Shown: piece by piece, positions 55,394 to 64,000 of the stretch
Layout: each line of letters opens with the position of its first letter
How positions within the stretch are numbered: the stretch's first letter is position 1
NCBI GenBank assembly: GCA_047947185.1
Contig: CP170502.1
Coordinates: forward strand, 1,488,001 to 1,552,000
Length of the DNA: 64,000 bases
Direction: 5' to 3'
Source of the DNA: JANQJA01 sp047947185
GTDB lineage: Bacteria; Pseudomonadota; Gammaproteobacteria; Pseudomonadales; Azotimanducaceae
Translations under genes and position numbers: made by a program
Notes under the pieces: generated by a model
The model's database searches: none
What the model was told of the DNA's origin: nothing
Seen by the model: the letters and a program-made list of their open reading frames with translations, nothing else

Positions 55394-55960
55394 GAGATCC
55401 CTCCACTTCGGTCGGGACGACGCCTACGCCGTCGTTTCGACTGGAGTGGCGTAGCCACGGAATGGAGAAATCTCAAAAACGAGATCCCTCCGCTTCGGCC
55501 TGCGGCCTTCGGTCGGGATGACGGGGGTGTGAGGTCCCTCCGCTGCGGTCGGGACGACGGCTACGCCGTCGTTTCGACTGGAGTGGCGTAGCCACGGAAT
55601 GGAGAAATCTCAGACCACGAAAAGCGAGATCCCTCCGCTTCGGCCTGCGGCCTTCGGTCGGGATGACGGGGGTGTGAGGTCCCTCCGCTGCGGTCGGGAC
55701 GACGGCTACGCCGTCGTTTCGACTGGAGTGGCGTAGCCACGGAATGGAGAAATCTCAGACCACAAAAACGAGGTCCCTCCGCTCCGGTCGGGACGACGCC
55801 TACGGCGTCGTTTCGACTGGAGTGGCGTAGCCACGGAATGGAGAAATCTCAGACCACGAAAAGCGAGATCCCTCCGCTTCGGCCTGCGGCCTCCGGTCGG
55901 GATGACGGCTACGCCGTCGTTTCGACTGGAGCCGCGTTAGCGGCGGAACGGAGAAATCTG
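55394..55960. repeat. Palindromic repeat array
   Basis: Four to five composites with strong mutual identity; the arm pair around GACGGCTACGCCGTCGTTTC recurs four times. The spacing segment AGACCACGAAAAGCGAG recurs twice. The array ends 4 bases before the stop of the module protein at 55965. Confidence 0.92.
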
Positions 55961-55964
55961 ACGG

Positions 55965-57236
55965 CTACTCCAGCGCCTCGAAGACTTCTACGATGCCCAC
56001 ACCGATGCCACCGTCAGCACCATCGACAATGGCGGTGTAGGGGCCGGGCGCCAGTTCCATGTAGACCGTGGCTTCAAGCGCGTTGGTGGGGCGCAGGTCA
56101 ACGGGGATCTTTTCCTTGTCGGCATTGTCCTCGCTGTCCCAGTTGTCGTTGGACTTAATGACCGTGGCACCGGAGAAAATGGCAAGCCGCGGGTCAGCAA
56201 GCGTGCCGGGCACACCCTGTTCCGCAAGGCTGGGGCCTTTGGCACGAATCACTACTTTCTTGGGTTCGCTACCGGAAATCACCAGGCCCCCAATCATCAC
56301 GCCGTCACCGGTATCAACAAAACCTCGTGTGGCGATGTTCTGCAGGCGCGTAACGCCCGTGTCATCAACCTCGAAGATTTCCACGAGGCCAATACCCGTT
56401 GAGCTGTCTTTGCCGCCAACAATTGCGGTATAGGCGCCCGGCTCAAGCGTCGTGGCAATCACGGCTTCACTGGGATAAGCCGTTGGCTTCAGGTCGTCCG
56501 GGATCAGGTCCACACCAGCATGGGTTTCCCAGTTATCGTTGCTGTCAATCACCGTTGCGCCGGAGAACAGCGCCATCTCAGGATCCAGCAGGGCGCCCGT
56601 GACTCCCGCATCTGCCAGCGCGGGTCCACGGGCACGTATCACAACCGTCTTGGGTTCCGTGCCCGTAATGATCAGGCCGCCAATCAACACGTTGTCGCCG
56701 GTGCCAATAAACCCACGGGTTGCCAGGTTCTGCAGGCGACTCGCTGGCGCATCGGTTGACCGGGTGGGATCCAGCGGGTAGGCATCATCAACATCGGGCA
56801 CACCATCGTTGTCGTCGTCATCGTCGGCGTTGTTGCCAAACGCGTCACCATCGGTGTTCAAGGTCTCGGTCGGATCCAGCGGGAAGGCGTCATCAACGTC
56901 AGCAACGCCGTCGTTGTCGTCATCAGGGTCAGCATTATTGCCGATGCCATCACTGTCACTGTCAAGCGTTTCAGTGGGATCGTTGGGGAAAGCGTCATCA
57001 ACGTCCGGCACGCCGTCATCATCAGCATCACCATTATCGAGCACCATACTCAACTGGCTGCCGTTGCTGTCATAACTGTAGCTGATCGAAACCCCGTCAT
57101 CATAATCAACCGACAGCAGACGCCCGGTGTCATCATAGGTATAGGTCTCAGCGCTTGCCGGAACGACCAGGGCGAAAAAACTGATGAAAGTGGTCAGAAC
57201 AAGCGTAAGTTGCACTTTATTGGAGACAATTTTCAT
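55965..57236 (-). CDS. Exported RHS-fragment/Ca-repeat protein with module pair
   Basis: 423 residues from the ATG at 57236, which shares its A with the stop of the RHS gene (TAATG); the longer frame from 57251 would overlap that gene. Signal peptide (about 1-29, VVPASA); one or two YD/RHS-type strands (about 30-60: ETYTYDDTGRLLSVDYDD, SYSYDSNGSQLSMV); type-3 repeats (65-158); and the alpha/beta pair (164-423, closing EVFEALE). The RHS-like piece directly after the signal peptide resembles the repeats of the gene before it, so the two genes look related by partial duplication or by capture of an RHS fragment. Tight coupling suggests the two products act together outside the cell. Confidence 0.85.
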   Translation of the reverse strand: MKIVSNKVQLTLVLTTFISFFALVVPASAETYTYDDTGRLLSVDYDDGVSISYSYDSNGSQLSMVLDNGDADDDGVPDVDDAFPNDPTETLDSDSDGIGNNADPDDDNDGVADVDDAFPLDPTETLNTDGDAFGNNADDDDDNDGVPDVDDAYPLDPTRSTDAPASRLQNLATRGFIGTGDNVLIGGLIITGTEPKTVVIRARGPALADAGVTGALLDPEMALFSGATVIDSNDNWETHAGVDLIPDDLKPTAYPSEAVIATTLEPGAYTAIVGGKDSSTGIGLVEIFEVDDTGVTRLQNIATRGFVDTGDGVMIGGLVISGSEPKKVVIRAKGPSLAEQGVPGTLADPRLAIFSGATVIKSNDNWDSEDNADKEKIPVDLRPTNALEATVYMELAPGPYTAIVDGADGGIGVGIVEVFEALE

Positions 57237-60200
57237 TAGTTTGCGCTCCAATCAGTGAGCGTGTTTGTGAGCGTCTCGCTGGCTGGCAAGTTGCGACCCA
57301 TCCACCGCATCATGGCGTCAGTCGCGTTGGCGGGCAGAATCACCGAACCCACGGCCTTGAGTGCTCCCTCCAGGCTGTCCTGGGCCATCTCCAGGCGAGT
57401 GCCGCGAACCGTCGACTCCACGCCATCCCGGTACTCCCGTTCTATCAGGTCCCGCCAGGCGCGCCAGCGGTGGTAGGACATCTTCTTCTGCTTGTACATC
57501 TCGTCAACGGTATTCATCTTGCCAACATAGGCATCCAGCAATGCCATCAGTTGCCTCTCCTGCCGGGTCAGCGACCGCTTCACCTTGTCGTTGGTGGAGT
57601 CGATCTCCTGGTAGGCCGAATAGACCCAGGCTGCCAGGCCCAGCTTCGACAGACGGCTTGTCTGGGTACGCAGGTTGGCTGCGTTCCGCGCCAGTTGTTT
57701 GCCCGGCCCGGAGGATTTGCCGACAACAGCCACAAGCTTGTCGAGTTTGTTTGCCACCTTGCCCGCAACATCATCCACCAGTGCCGCAAAAGCACCCACC
57801 GTGCCGCTGAATACATCCTCTGCCTTCACGGATTGACCACCGTCCGGATCAATGTACAAAAGCGGATTGTTGAGTGCGTACTGGTAAGGGTTGGCAGTCG
57901 CCGGATCAAAGCCAGTGACCGGATCCCGACTCAGGAAAGACGCGGTGTGGCTGTCATACAGGCGTGAGCGCAGCAGGTACAAGCCATTGCCTTCGGTCAG
58001 AACACCTGAGCGACCCTGGAAGGTGAAAGGGTTATCAAGGCCGCCTGAACTGTCGCTGAGTAACAGACCGAAGGGACTGTAGCGATACACCGCAAGCACA
58101 TCACCATTGTCGTCAGTTACAAAGTGCACATTACCCATTTCGTCAAAGTGGTAGTGCCAGCGCTCTCCCGCGCTTGTGATGCTGTACAGCAATCTGCCAT
58201 CCGGCGCACATACGTTGTATCGAATGGTGGCACCGGTCATTTCCGCAATACAGGGACTGTCCGTTCCGTGGTTCCAGCCATAGGTGCGCGTGGTCGCGCC
58301 CTCAGTCCTGGATATGACGTTGCCAAGGCCGTCGTACCCAAAGGTGACCGATCCTGACTCCTGGCTGTATCCGGTGACGCGTGATGCCAGGTTCCAGGTA
58401 TAGGTGTGCCGGTCATCCGTATTTCGACGCCCCATCGCGTCGTAGGAAAACGCCTCATGCTGCATGGCATCGTCAAACGATGCCGTCAGCCTGCGCGAAG
58501 CAGGACGAGAGGAAGGTGTACCCTCTGGCTGGGTGCGATTGGCTGATGTGATTTGCCCCAGCGCGTCACGCGTCAAGGTGAGTTGCGACACCGTGGCATC
58601 ACCATCTTTGACGGCTATAGCCGTGACTTCATTCACAGCGTTGTAGGTATATTCGGTCACCAGTCCATTGGCATGGTTAATGGACATCAGCCGGCCGGCC
58701 GCATCGTAGGTGAGCATGGTCTCGCCGCCCAGCCAGTCCTGCAGCGAGGTGAACTGGCCGCGGGTGTCATACCCGTATTGCAGTGTGCCGCCCGTCAGCA
58801 CGGTCGTATCCAGCCTGCCCGCGCCGTCTCGCGTGTTGACAATACCATTGCTATTGAGGACTCGTCCGAGCGCATCGCGGGTCAGCGTCAGGTCCGTCGC
58901 ACTGGTCAATGACCCCAGCGCATCATAGCCATAGGACAAAGCGGTACCATCGGAATAGCTCAGGCCAGTCGTTCGCCCCAGGCCGTCATGGGTGATGTCC
59001 AACGTGCCCATAGAGTCAGGGAACTCGGTGTGATTGTGCCGGTTGCGGCTGTCATATCCATAGAAAGTCGTGTTGGTCAGCGGGTCGGTGGTAGAAACAG
59101 TCCTGCCGCTGGCATCGTAACCGAAAGTCCACAAATTCCCTTTCGCGTCGGTCAATTGCGCTGGCTGGCCAAACTCGTTGTAGGAAATTGCCGAGGACAG
59201 GGAACCATTGATGGAAATTGCCTGCGGCATACCCCGGGCGTCATAGGCAAAGGTTGTGGTTCGCCCACCAGCGCTTGCCGCTGTCAGGCGATCGAGATTG
59301 TCATAGGTCAACTGTTGGACTGTACCCTCGGCATTGATGATCTGGACCGGTCTGTCTGCGTCGTCATACACAAAGCTGGTCGTGTGACCAAGGGCATCTT
59401 CGATCGCCAGCAATCTACCGGCAGCATCGTAGTTGCCTGACCAGATCAGGCCCACACTGTCAGCCAGGGAGGAAATTCTGCCACGGTCGTCATAGTCCCA
59501 GGTCAGGGTGTTGCCATCGGGCCCGGTCATTGTCCTGATGCGCCCGTGTGTGTCGTAGGATATGGACGCGTCCCCCCCATCGGGCAGGGTCATGGTGGCT
59601 ACCCGGTCCATGGCGTCGTGATCGTAGCTGACATTGACATCAGCACCATCGCTGTTGGCAATCAGGTTGCCATTAGTATCAAAGCTGCGCGAACGCACAG
59701 CACCGTTCTCGTCCGTCAATGTCAGCCGTTGATCAGCAAGATCGAAGGTAAACTGGCGATTTGTGCCATCCGGATAGCCGATGCTGTTCAGCCTTCGCTC
59801 TGCATCGTAACTGTGATCAATCAGGTTACCCGCAGGATCCTCGACCGTATCCAGGCTGCCATCTGCAAGGTAGGTGTAGGTAGTCACGCCACCCACCGGG
59901 TTGGTTTCGGTGAGTAGATTACCCTGGCTGTTGTAGGTATAGGCCCAAACCGCGCCTTCATGGTCCGTGTACTGGCTCACATTGCCACGATCATCATAGG
60001 CCCAGGTCTCGTGGCTGCCGTCCGGATAGTCAGCGCGCGTCAGGTCGTACTCTTTGATCCCGTTCGCCAGGGTTCGAACGGCGTAGGTATAGCTGAAGCT
60101 ATTGCCCTCGGCGTCCTGGATACTGGTCACAAACCCACTGTCAGGGTCATGGCTGATAGTCAGGCTTTTGCCCAACTGATCCACAATGCCGCCACGATTA

Positions 60201-62224
60201 CCCTTTTCATCCGGGGTAATAGTTGTGGTTTGACCGGCTTCATCAGCCGCCTCGGTCAGCGAGCCGGAGGCATCGTGTCTATGCCGGGTAGTGTTGCCAG
60301 CAGGGTCGGTAATGGTGGTTTCGCCTTCACCATAGCTGTACTGGTAAGTGTTGCCGAGTGCATCAACCTGGCGCCATACACGTGAGTTATTATCCCAGCT
60401 ATGGGTCCAGGGGACATTTGTCTCTGGTCGAGTGACCGTGGCAAGCCGGGCGCCAGTAAGCGTGTTATACGTGTAAGTTGTTGTGTGGCCGAGCGCATCC
60501 ACGTAGGTGAGAAGTTGCGATCGTGAACTGTGGGTAAAGCTGATCTGCTTACCACCGCCGCTGACCGTTTTCAGCAGGTTACCTTCGTAAGTGAGCACCA
60601 GGGTTCTGCCAAGACCATCATCCACACTGGTGAGTTTGTTGTCGGTATAACCCAGCGTCAGCGTGTTGTCGTTAGCATCCGAGATGGTCGTCAACTGATG
60701 GCTCGTGCCATCAAACGTGTATTGGTATCTCGTCTCCGGGTCATAGAGCACAAGTTTGCCATCTACCTCAACAAGCTGGTAGTTGACCTGAGACGGCACG
60801 AGACGTACCCACTTCCCATCCGCATTTGGATAAAACCTGATGAGCCTGCCCGCGGGGGTCAGGATCTTCACAAAATCGTCTGTTTCAAACTCAAGAAAGA
60901 ACTCAAAGTTATGCAGCCAGTTCAGGCCCAGCGTGCCGGTATAACCCTCAGCGTCCAGTGATGAGTTGTAGAAACGACTGAATTCAAGCGGGATGGGACC
61001 ACCCAGGAAGATGTCCGGCTTCAGGTATTCGAACAACTCGCCGGTGAAGGTATTGACCGGGTCACCGCTGGTACCGGATTCGGGCTGGCTGGTTCCAAGT
61101 TCTCGAGGCGTTCGGCACTGGTTTTGCCCGTCGACAAAATCGGTATCCTTCTGCGTATTCCCGCTGATGGTTCCGGCAACCTGCCAGTCTCCCAGCGAAC
61201 ACCAGACACCACCACCGGAATCGGCCGTATTACCCGTGATGCTTGAACCGGCGTAGAGGCGAATGTATTTACCCGCTGACGCAGAGTAGTAGCCCCCACC
61301 CAGGCTGTCAGCCTCACTCGTATTGATGAGCGTATTGCCGGAAATTGTGGTCGACACGAGATCCACGTCGCAGGACGCTATGTAGACGCCTCCGCCCCGT
61401 GCATCGCTGGTGCCCGTTGCCGTGTTGTTGCGAATGACCGAGTTGAAAATGCCAACCTTCCGACCACCGCCGCTACAACTCAGGTAAAGGCCACCGCCGG
61501 CAATGTTCCTGCCGTTTGCTGTATTGTCCGATATCTCCAATCCATCAATATGTGCGCCCAGGGAGAAGATCTGGCGCACGATACTGATAGTGCCCGTGTT
61601 GAGCGGCCCCGTCGCTGTATTACCGGTCACCTTGAGATTAAAAATCCGAAGATAGGGTGCGACCGAACTGATGGCAGGCATGGACTCCGACGTGTTGTTC
61701 CTGATCTCGCTGTTGCGAATTGTCAGGGTGCCACCCCCGTTGTGCCAGAGGCCGGCAGACCCGCCGGTGGTTGAATTTCCCTCAATCACAACGTTATTGA
61801 GCAGCGTGTCGCCATTGGAAGTGACGCCGGCACCGTTCGAACCGTTGTCCTTATGACAACCCGTTATGGTGAAGCCCTCGATAGTACCGCCCGAGCCCGT
61901 GGTGACAACAAAGTTATTGCACCCGGCACCATTGATGATGAACGCCTCTGGACCACCCTCAGAAACAAGGTTTTTGCCGGAGACGACGATGTCTGACTCG
62001 CTGTAGACCTTGGCGGTCCTGACCAGAATGGTATCGCCTGTAGATGTATTGCGGGCCGCATCAGCGATGGTCGTATGGTCACAACCGGCATCACAAACGG
62101 TTTTGGTGGCAGCGAGGACCAGACCCGGTAGGCAGAGCAACTGAACCAGGAAAAGCACCTGCAAAAAGCGCTTGCGGACCCGGTGAAGCGTACTGGCCGC
62201 ACGATAAGTAGGTGGCTGATACAT
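57236..62224 (-). CDS. Exported beta-helix/RHS-repeat giant protein
   Basis: 1662 residues. Signal peptide (about 1-39); right-handed beta-helix (40-380) starting VCDAGCDHTTIADAARN; a DUF6531-like entry (GDPVNTFTGELFEYLKPDIF, PLEFSRFYNSS); about 35 YD repeats (480-1400, e.g. YDDRGNVSQYTDHEG, YGYDSRNRHNHTEF); the RHS core near 1435-1465 (GLYLLRSRLYDSHTASFLSR, then NPYQYALNNPLLYIDPDG); and a unique helical C-terminal region of about 195 residues. The YD shell usually forms a hollow cage around a C-terminal effector. The C-terminal part is not recognised and has no obvious toxin motif; the next gene does not look like an immunity protein. Unlike most RHS toxins it carries its own Sec signal and a beta-helix head. 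Confidence 0.87.
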   Translation of the reverse strand: MYQPPTYRAASTLHRVRKRFLQVLFLVQLLCLPGLVLAATKTVCDAGCDHTTIADAARNTSTGDTILVRTAKVYSESDIVVSGKNLVSEGGPEAFIINGAGCNNFVVTTGSGGTIEGFTITGCHKDNGSNGAGVTSNGDTLLNNVVIEGNSTTGGSAGLWHNGGGTLTIRNSEIRNNTSESMPAISSVAPYLRIFNLKVTGNTATGPLNTGTISIVRQIFSLGAHIDGLEISDNTANGRNIAGGGLYLSCSGGGRKVGIFNSVIRNNTATGTSDARGGGVYIASCDVDLVSTTISGNTLINTSEADSLGGGYYSASAGKYIRLYAGSSITGNTADSGGGVWCSLGDWQVAGTISGNTQKDTDFVDGQNQCRTPRELGTSQPESGTSGDPVNTFTGELFEYLKPDIFLGGPIPLEFSRFYNSSLDAEGYTGTLGLNWLHNFEFFLEFETDDFVKILTPAGRLIRFYPNADGKWVRLVPSQVNYQLVEVDGKLVLYDPETRYQYTFDGTSHQLTTISDANDNTLTLGYTDNKLTSVDDGLGRTLVLTYEGNLLKTVSGGGKQISFTHSSRSQLLTYVDALGHTTTYTYNTLTGARLATVTRPETNVPWTHSWDNNSRVWRQVDALGNTYQYSYGEGETTITDPAGNTTRHRHDASGSLTEAADEAGQTTTITPDEKGNRGGIVDQLGKSLTISHDPDSGFVTSIQDAEGNSFSYTYAVRTLANGIKEYDLTRADYPDGSHETWAYDDRGNVSQYTDHEGAVWAYTYNSQGNLLTETNPVGGVTTYTYLADGSLDTVEDPAGNLIDHSYDAERRLNSIGYPDGTNRQFTFDLADQRLTLTDENGAVRSRSFDTNGNLIANSDGADVNVSYDHDAMDRVATMTLPDGGDASISYDTHGRIRTMTGPDGNTLTWDYDDRGRISSLADSVGLIWSGNYDAAGRLLAIEDALGHTTSFVYDDADRPVQIINAEGTVQQLTYDNLDRLTAASAGGRTTTFAYDARGMPQAISINGSLSSAISYNEFGQPAQLTDAKGNLWTFGYDASGRTVSTTDPLTNTTFYGYDSRNRHNHTEFPDSMGTLDITHDGLGRTTGLSYSDGTALSYGYDALGSLTSATDLTLTRDALGRVLNSNGIVNTRDGAGRLDTTVLTGGTLQYGYDTRGQFTSLQDWLGGETMLTYDAAGRLMSINHANGLVTEYTYNAVNEVTAIAVKDGDATVSQLTLTRDALGQITSANRTQPEGTPSSRPASRRLTASFDDAMQHEAFSYDAMGRRNTDDRHTYTWNLASRVTGYSQESGSVTFGYDGLGNVISRTEGATTRTYGWNHGTDSPCIAEMTGATIRYNVCAPDGRLLYSITSAGERWHYHFDEMGNVHFVTDDNGDVLAVYRYSPFGLLLSDSSGGLDNPFTFQGRSGVLTEGNGLYLLRSRLYDSHTASFLSRDPVTGFDPATANPYQYALNNPLLYIDPDGGQSVKAEDVFSGTVGAFAALVDDVAGKVANKLDKLVAVVGKSSGPGKQLARNAANLRTQTSRLSKLGLAAWVYSAYQEIDSTNDKVKRSLTRQERQLMALLDAYVGKMNTVDEMYKQKKMSYHRWRAWRDLIEREYRDGVESTVRGTRLEMAQDSLEGALKAVGSVILPANATDAMMRWMGRNLPASETLTNTLTDWSAN

Positions 62225-62285
62225 GTTGCCTGGGACCTCCAGTTACTTCAGGAAACCAGTCTAGGCAGCGGCCCGGGCAAAATTA

Positions 62286-62303
62286 ACCCCCTGTATAGGG
62301 GGT
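62286..62303. promoter_or_regulatory. Perfect palindrome upstream of the RHS gene
   Basis: ACCCCC TGTATA GGGGGT is a perfect 6-bp inverted repeat with a 6-base centre, 62 bases before the RHS start codon and next to the repeat array. Its sequence does not belong to the A or B arms. It resembles operators of CsoR/RcnR-type metal regulators (C-rich/G-rich halves around a short AT centre), but no such regulator is in the window. A hairpin ending upstream transcription is the alternative. Confidence 0.3.
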
Positions 62304-62305
62304 AT

Positions 62306-62762
62306 GAGGTCCCTCCACTGCGGCCCTTCGGGCCTTCGGTCGGGACGACGCTTACGCGTCGTTTCGACTGGAGTGGCGCAGCCACGGAATGGAGAAACCT
62401 CTGGCTATGAGATCCCGCCACTACGGCCCTTCGGGCCTCCGGTCGGGACAACGCTTACGCGTCGTTTCGACTGGAGTGGCGTAGCCGCGGAATGGAGAAA
62501 CCTCTGGCTATGAGATCCCGCCACTACGGCCCTTCGGGCCTTCGGTCGGGACGAAGCTTACGCGTCGTTTCGACTGGAGTGGCGTAGCCGCGGAGCTTCG
62601 CGTCGTTTCGACCGTAGCGGCGTAGCCGCGGAGCGGAGAAACCTCGCGGCCCAGAAAACGAGGTCCCTCCACTACGGCCCTTCGGGCCTTCGGTCGAAAC
62701 GACGGCGGTGCGGGGTGTGAGGTCCCTCCATTACGGCCCTTCGGGCCTCCGGTCGGGACGAC
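62306..62762. repeat. Palindromic repeat array
   Basis: About four composites; A arms carry GGCCCTTCGGGCC, and B arms are partly joined in tandem (GGAGCTTCGCGTCGTTTCG). The spacing segment CTCTGGCTATGAGATCC recurs. It ends just before the 14-bp duplicated tail of the last gene. Confidence 0.92.
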
Positions 62763-62767
62763 GGCAC

Positions 62768-62795
62768 CTCTAGTCGAGCACCTCTAGTCGAGCAC
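62768..62795. repeat. 14-bp tandem duplication across the stop codon
   Basis: The same unit as at 22305-22332 (CTCTAGTCGAGCAC), twice in a row; the right copy contains the stop and last codons of the partial gene at the window edge. Confidence 0.9.
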
Positions 62796-64000
62796 CTCAA
62801 ACACCTCCACGATACCCACGCCGGTGCCGCCATCAGAGCCATCGACAATCGCCGTATAGGGGCCCGGGGCCAGTTCCATGTACACCGTGGCTTCCAGGCT
62901 GTTGGTGGGGCGCAGGTCCAGCGGGATCTTTTCCCTGTCGAGATTGTCTTCACTGTCCCAGCTATCGTTGGTCTTAATGACGCTGGCACCCGAGAAAATC
63001 GCGATGCGTGGATTCGCCAGCGCACCGGGTACACCCTGCTCCGTCAGGCTGGGACCTTTCGCTCGAATAACAACCTTCTTCGGCTCCGAGCCCGAAATCA
63101 CCAGGCCACCAATCAGCACACCGTCACCCGTGTCGACAAAACCCCGGGTCGCGATGTTCTGCAGGCGGGTCACGCCGGTATTGGTCACCTCGAAGATCTC
63201 AACCAGGCCAATACCCGTGGTGCCATCCTTGCCACCAACAATGGCGGTATAGGCACCAGGCGCCAGCGTCGTGGCAATCACCGCCTCATTCGGATAAGCC
63301 GTCGGCTTCAGATCTTCCGGAATCAGGTCAACGCCAGGATGCGTTTCCCAGTTGTCATTGCTGTCGATGACCGTGGCACCCGAGAACAGCGCCATCTCGG
63401 GATCAAGCAGCGCGCCCGTCACACCCGCATCAGCCAGTGCCGGACCACGCGCCCGAATCACCACCGTCTTGGGCTCGGTCCCCGTGATAATCAGGCCGCC
63501 AATCAGCACGTTGTCGCCGGTCCCAATAAAACCACGCGTCGCCAGGTTCTTCAGCCGGCTCGCAGGCCCTTCAGGTTGGCTGCGCGTTGGATCAAGCGGG
63601 AAGGCATCATCAACATCCGGCACGCCGTCGTTGTCGTCATCGTCGTCAGCGTTGTTGCCAAAGGCATCGCCATCAGTGTTCAGCGTTTCGGTCGGATCCA
63701 GCGGGAAGGCATCGTCGACATCCGCAACGCCGTCGTTGTCGTCATCGCTATCAGCGTTGTTGCCAATACCATCACCATCAGTATCCGTGGACTCAGCAGG
63801 ATCAAGCGGGAAGGCATCGGCAATGTCCGCAATGCCATCTCCGTCATCATCCACATCCGTATTGTTGCCAATGCCGTCATTATCGGTGTCCACAGATTCA
63901 CCGGCATCCAATGGGAACCGATCATCCAGGTCCGGCACGCCGTCACCGTCGTCGTCCGCGTCTGCGTTGTTACCAATGCCATCGCCATCGGTATCCAGCG
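62784..64000 (-). CDS. Ca-repeat protein with module pair (N-terminus beyond the window)
   Basis: The frame is open to base 64000 (the codons beyond the ATG at 63938 read LDTDGDGIGNNADADDDG), so the true start lies outside. Visible here are at least five type-3 Ca-binding repeats (64000 to about 63600) and then the alpha/beta pair (63560-62787, closing EVFEVLD). The module DNA is nearly the same as that of the metallopeptidase gene at 22321-23095, far closer than to most other copies. What functional domain the missing N-terminal part carries cannot be said. Confidence 0.9.
   Translation of the reverse strand, partial: LDTDGDGIGNNADADDDGDGVPDLDDRFPLDAGESVDTDNDGIGNNTDVDDDGDGIADIADAFPLDPAESTDTDGDGIGNNADSDDDNDGVADVDDAFPLDPTETLNTDGDAFGNNADDDDDNDGVPDVDDAFPLDPTRSQPEGPASRLKNLATRGFIGTGDNVLIGGLIITGTEPKTVVIRARGPALADAGVTGALLDPEMALFSGATVIDSNDNWETHPGVDLIPEDLKPTAYPNEAVIATTLAPGAYTAIVGGKDGTTGIGLVEIFEVTNTGVTRLQNIATRGFVDTGDGVLIGGLVISGSEPKKVVIRAKGPSLTEQGVPGALANPRIAIFSGASVIKTNDSWDSEDNLDREKIPLDLRPTNSLEATVYMELAPGPYTAIVDGSDGGTGVGIVEVFEVLD

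Noticed and set aside
57236..62224. Classical polymorphic toxin with immunity gene
   Set aside because: The following gene is an exported Ca-repeat/module protein, not a small immunity protein, and no toxin motif is visible at the C-terminus; I therefore call it only an RHS protein.
16551..64000. Prophage or integrative element as the source of the island
   Set aside because: No integrase, tRNA attachment site, phage structural genes or conjugation genes are seen; the single IS lies within one repeat array and does not border the island.

Overview
The window looks like chromosomal DNA from a moderately GC-rich Gram-negative bacterium, most likely a gammaproteobacterium. This is inferred from the Sec signal peptides, the very large exported multidomain proteins, an IS1380-family element and dense intergenic palindromic repeats. 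I see no rRNA, tRNA, CRISPR or phage genes.

Left part (1-15.2 kb), cell-surface glycan synthesis. Three two-domain GT2 glycosyltransferases (one cut by the window edge, one on the opposite strand with a degenerate first domain) are followed by a PhyH-type dioxygenase and a small membrane-anchored protein. A tightly packed seven-gene minus-strand operon (about 15136 to 8134) follows. It encodes a DprE1-like flavoenzyme, a DprE2-like reductase, a GT-C membrane glycosyltransferase, a flippase-like membrane protein, a methyltransferase, a UbiA-type phosphoribosyltransferase and a YuiD-type PAP2 phosphatase. Together these are a complete candidate route from PRPP and polyprenyl phosphate to lipid-linked D-arabinofuranose, as in mycobacterial arabinan synthesis, plus candidate flipping and transfer steps.

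Right part (16-64 kb), a minus-strand island of exported proteins. Ten proteins carry the same pair of about 130-residue modules (24 modules, always an alpha then a beta type), usually C-terminal and normally joined to thrombospondin type-3-like Ca-binding repeats. The pair is attached to very different front ends: a subtilase, a reprolysin-like metallopeptidase, a cyclophilin, an FG-GAP propeller, LVIVD repeats, a cohesin-like domain, Calx-beta plus MORN repeats, and an RHS fragment. Companions in the same transcription units lack the module: two small proteins resembling detached protease propeptides, a beta-helix protein, a cohesin/dockerin-like protein, a beta-helix/RHS giant and a tail-fibre-like protein. 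The membrane protein at 6388-7353 has two divergent copies of the module.

Between transcription units, and not within them, lie arrays of one imperfect palindromic repeat family (11 loci). An IS1380-family element has inserted into one of these repeats, and a GIY-YIG protein gene lies next to it. Repeats and module genes seem to have spread together: junction sequences at stop codons are conserved, and three genes share the same 14-bp tail duplication. The best candidates for something undescribed are this modular protein/repeat island, its split-propeptide proteases, and the Gram-negative arabinofuranose cassette.
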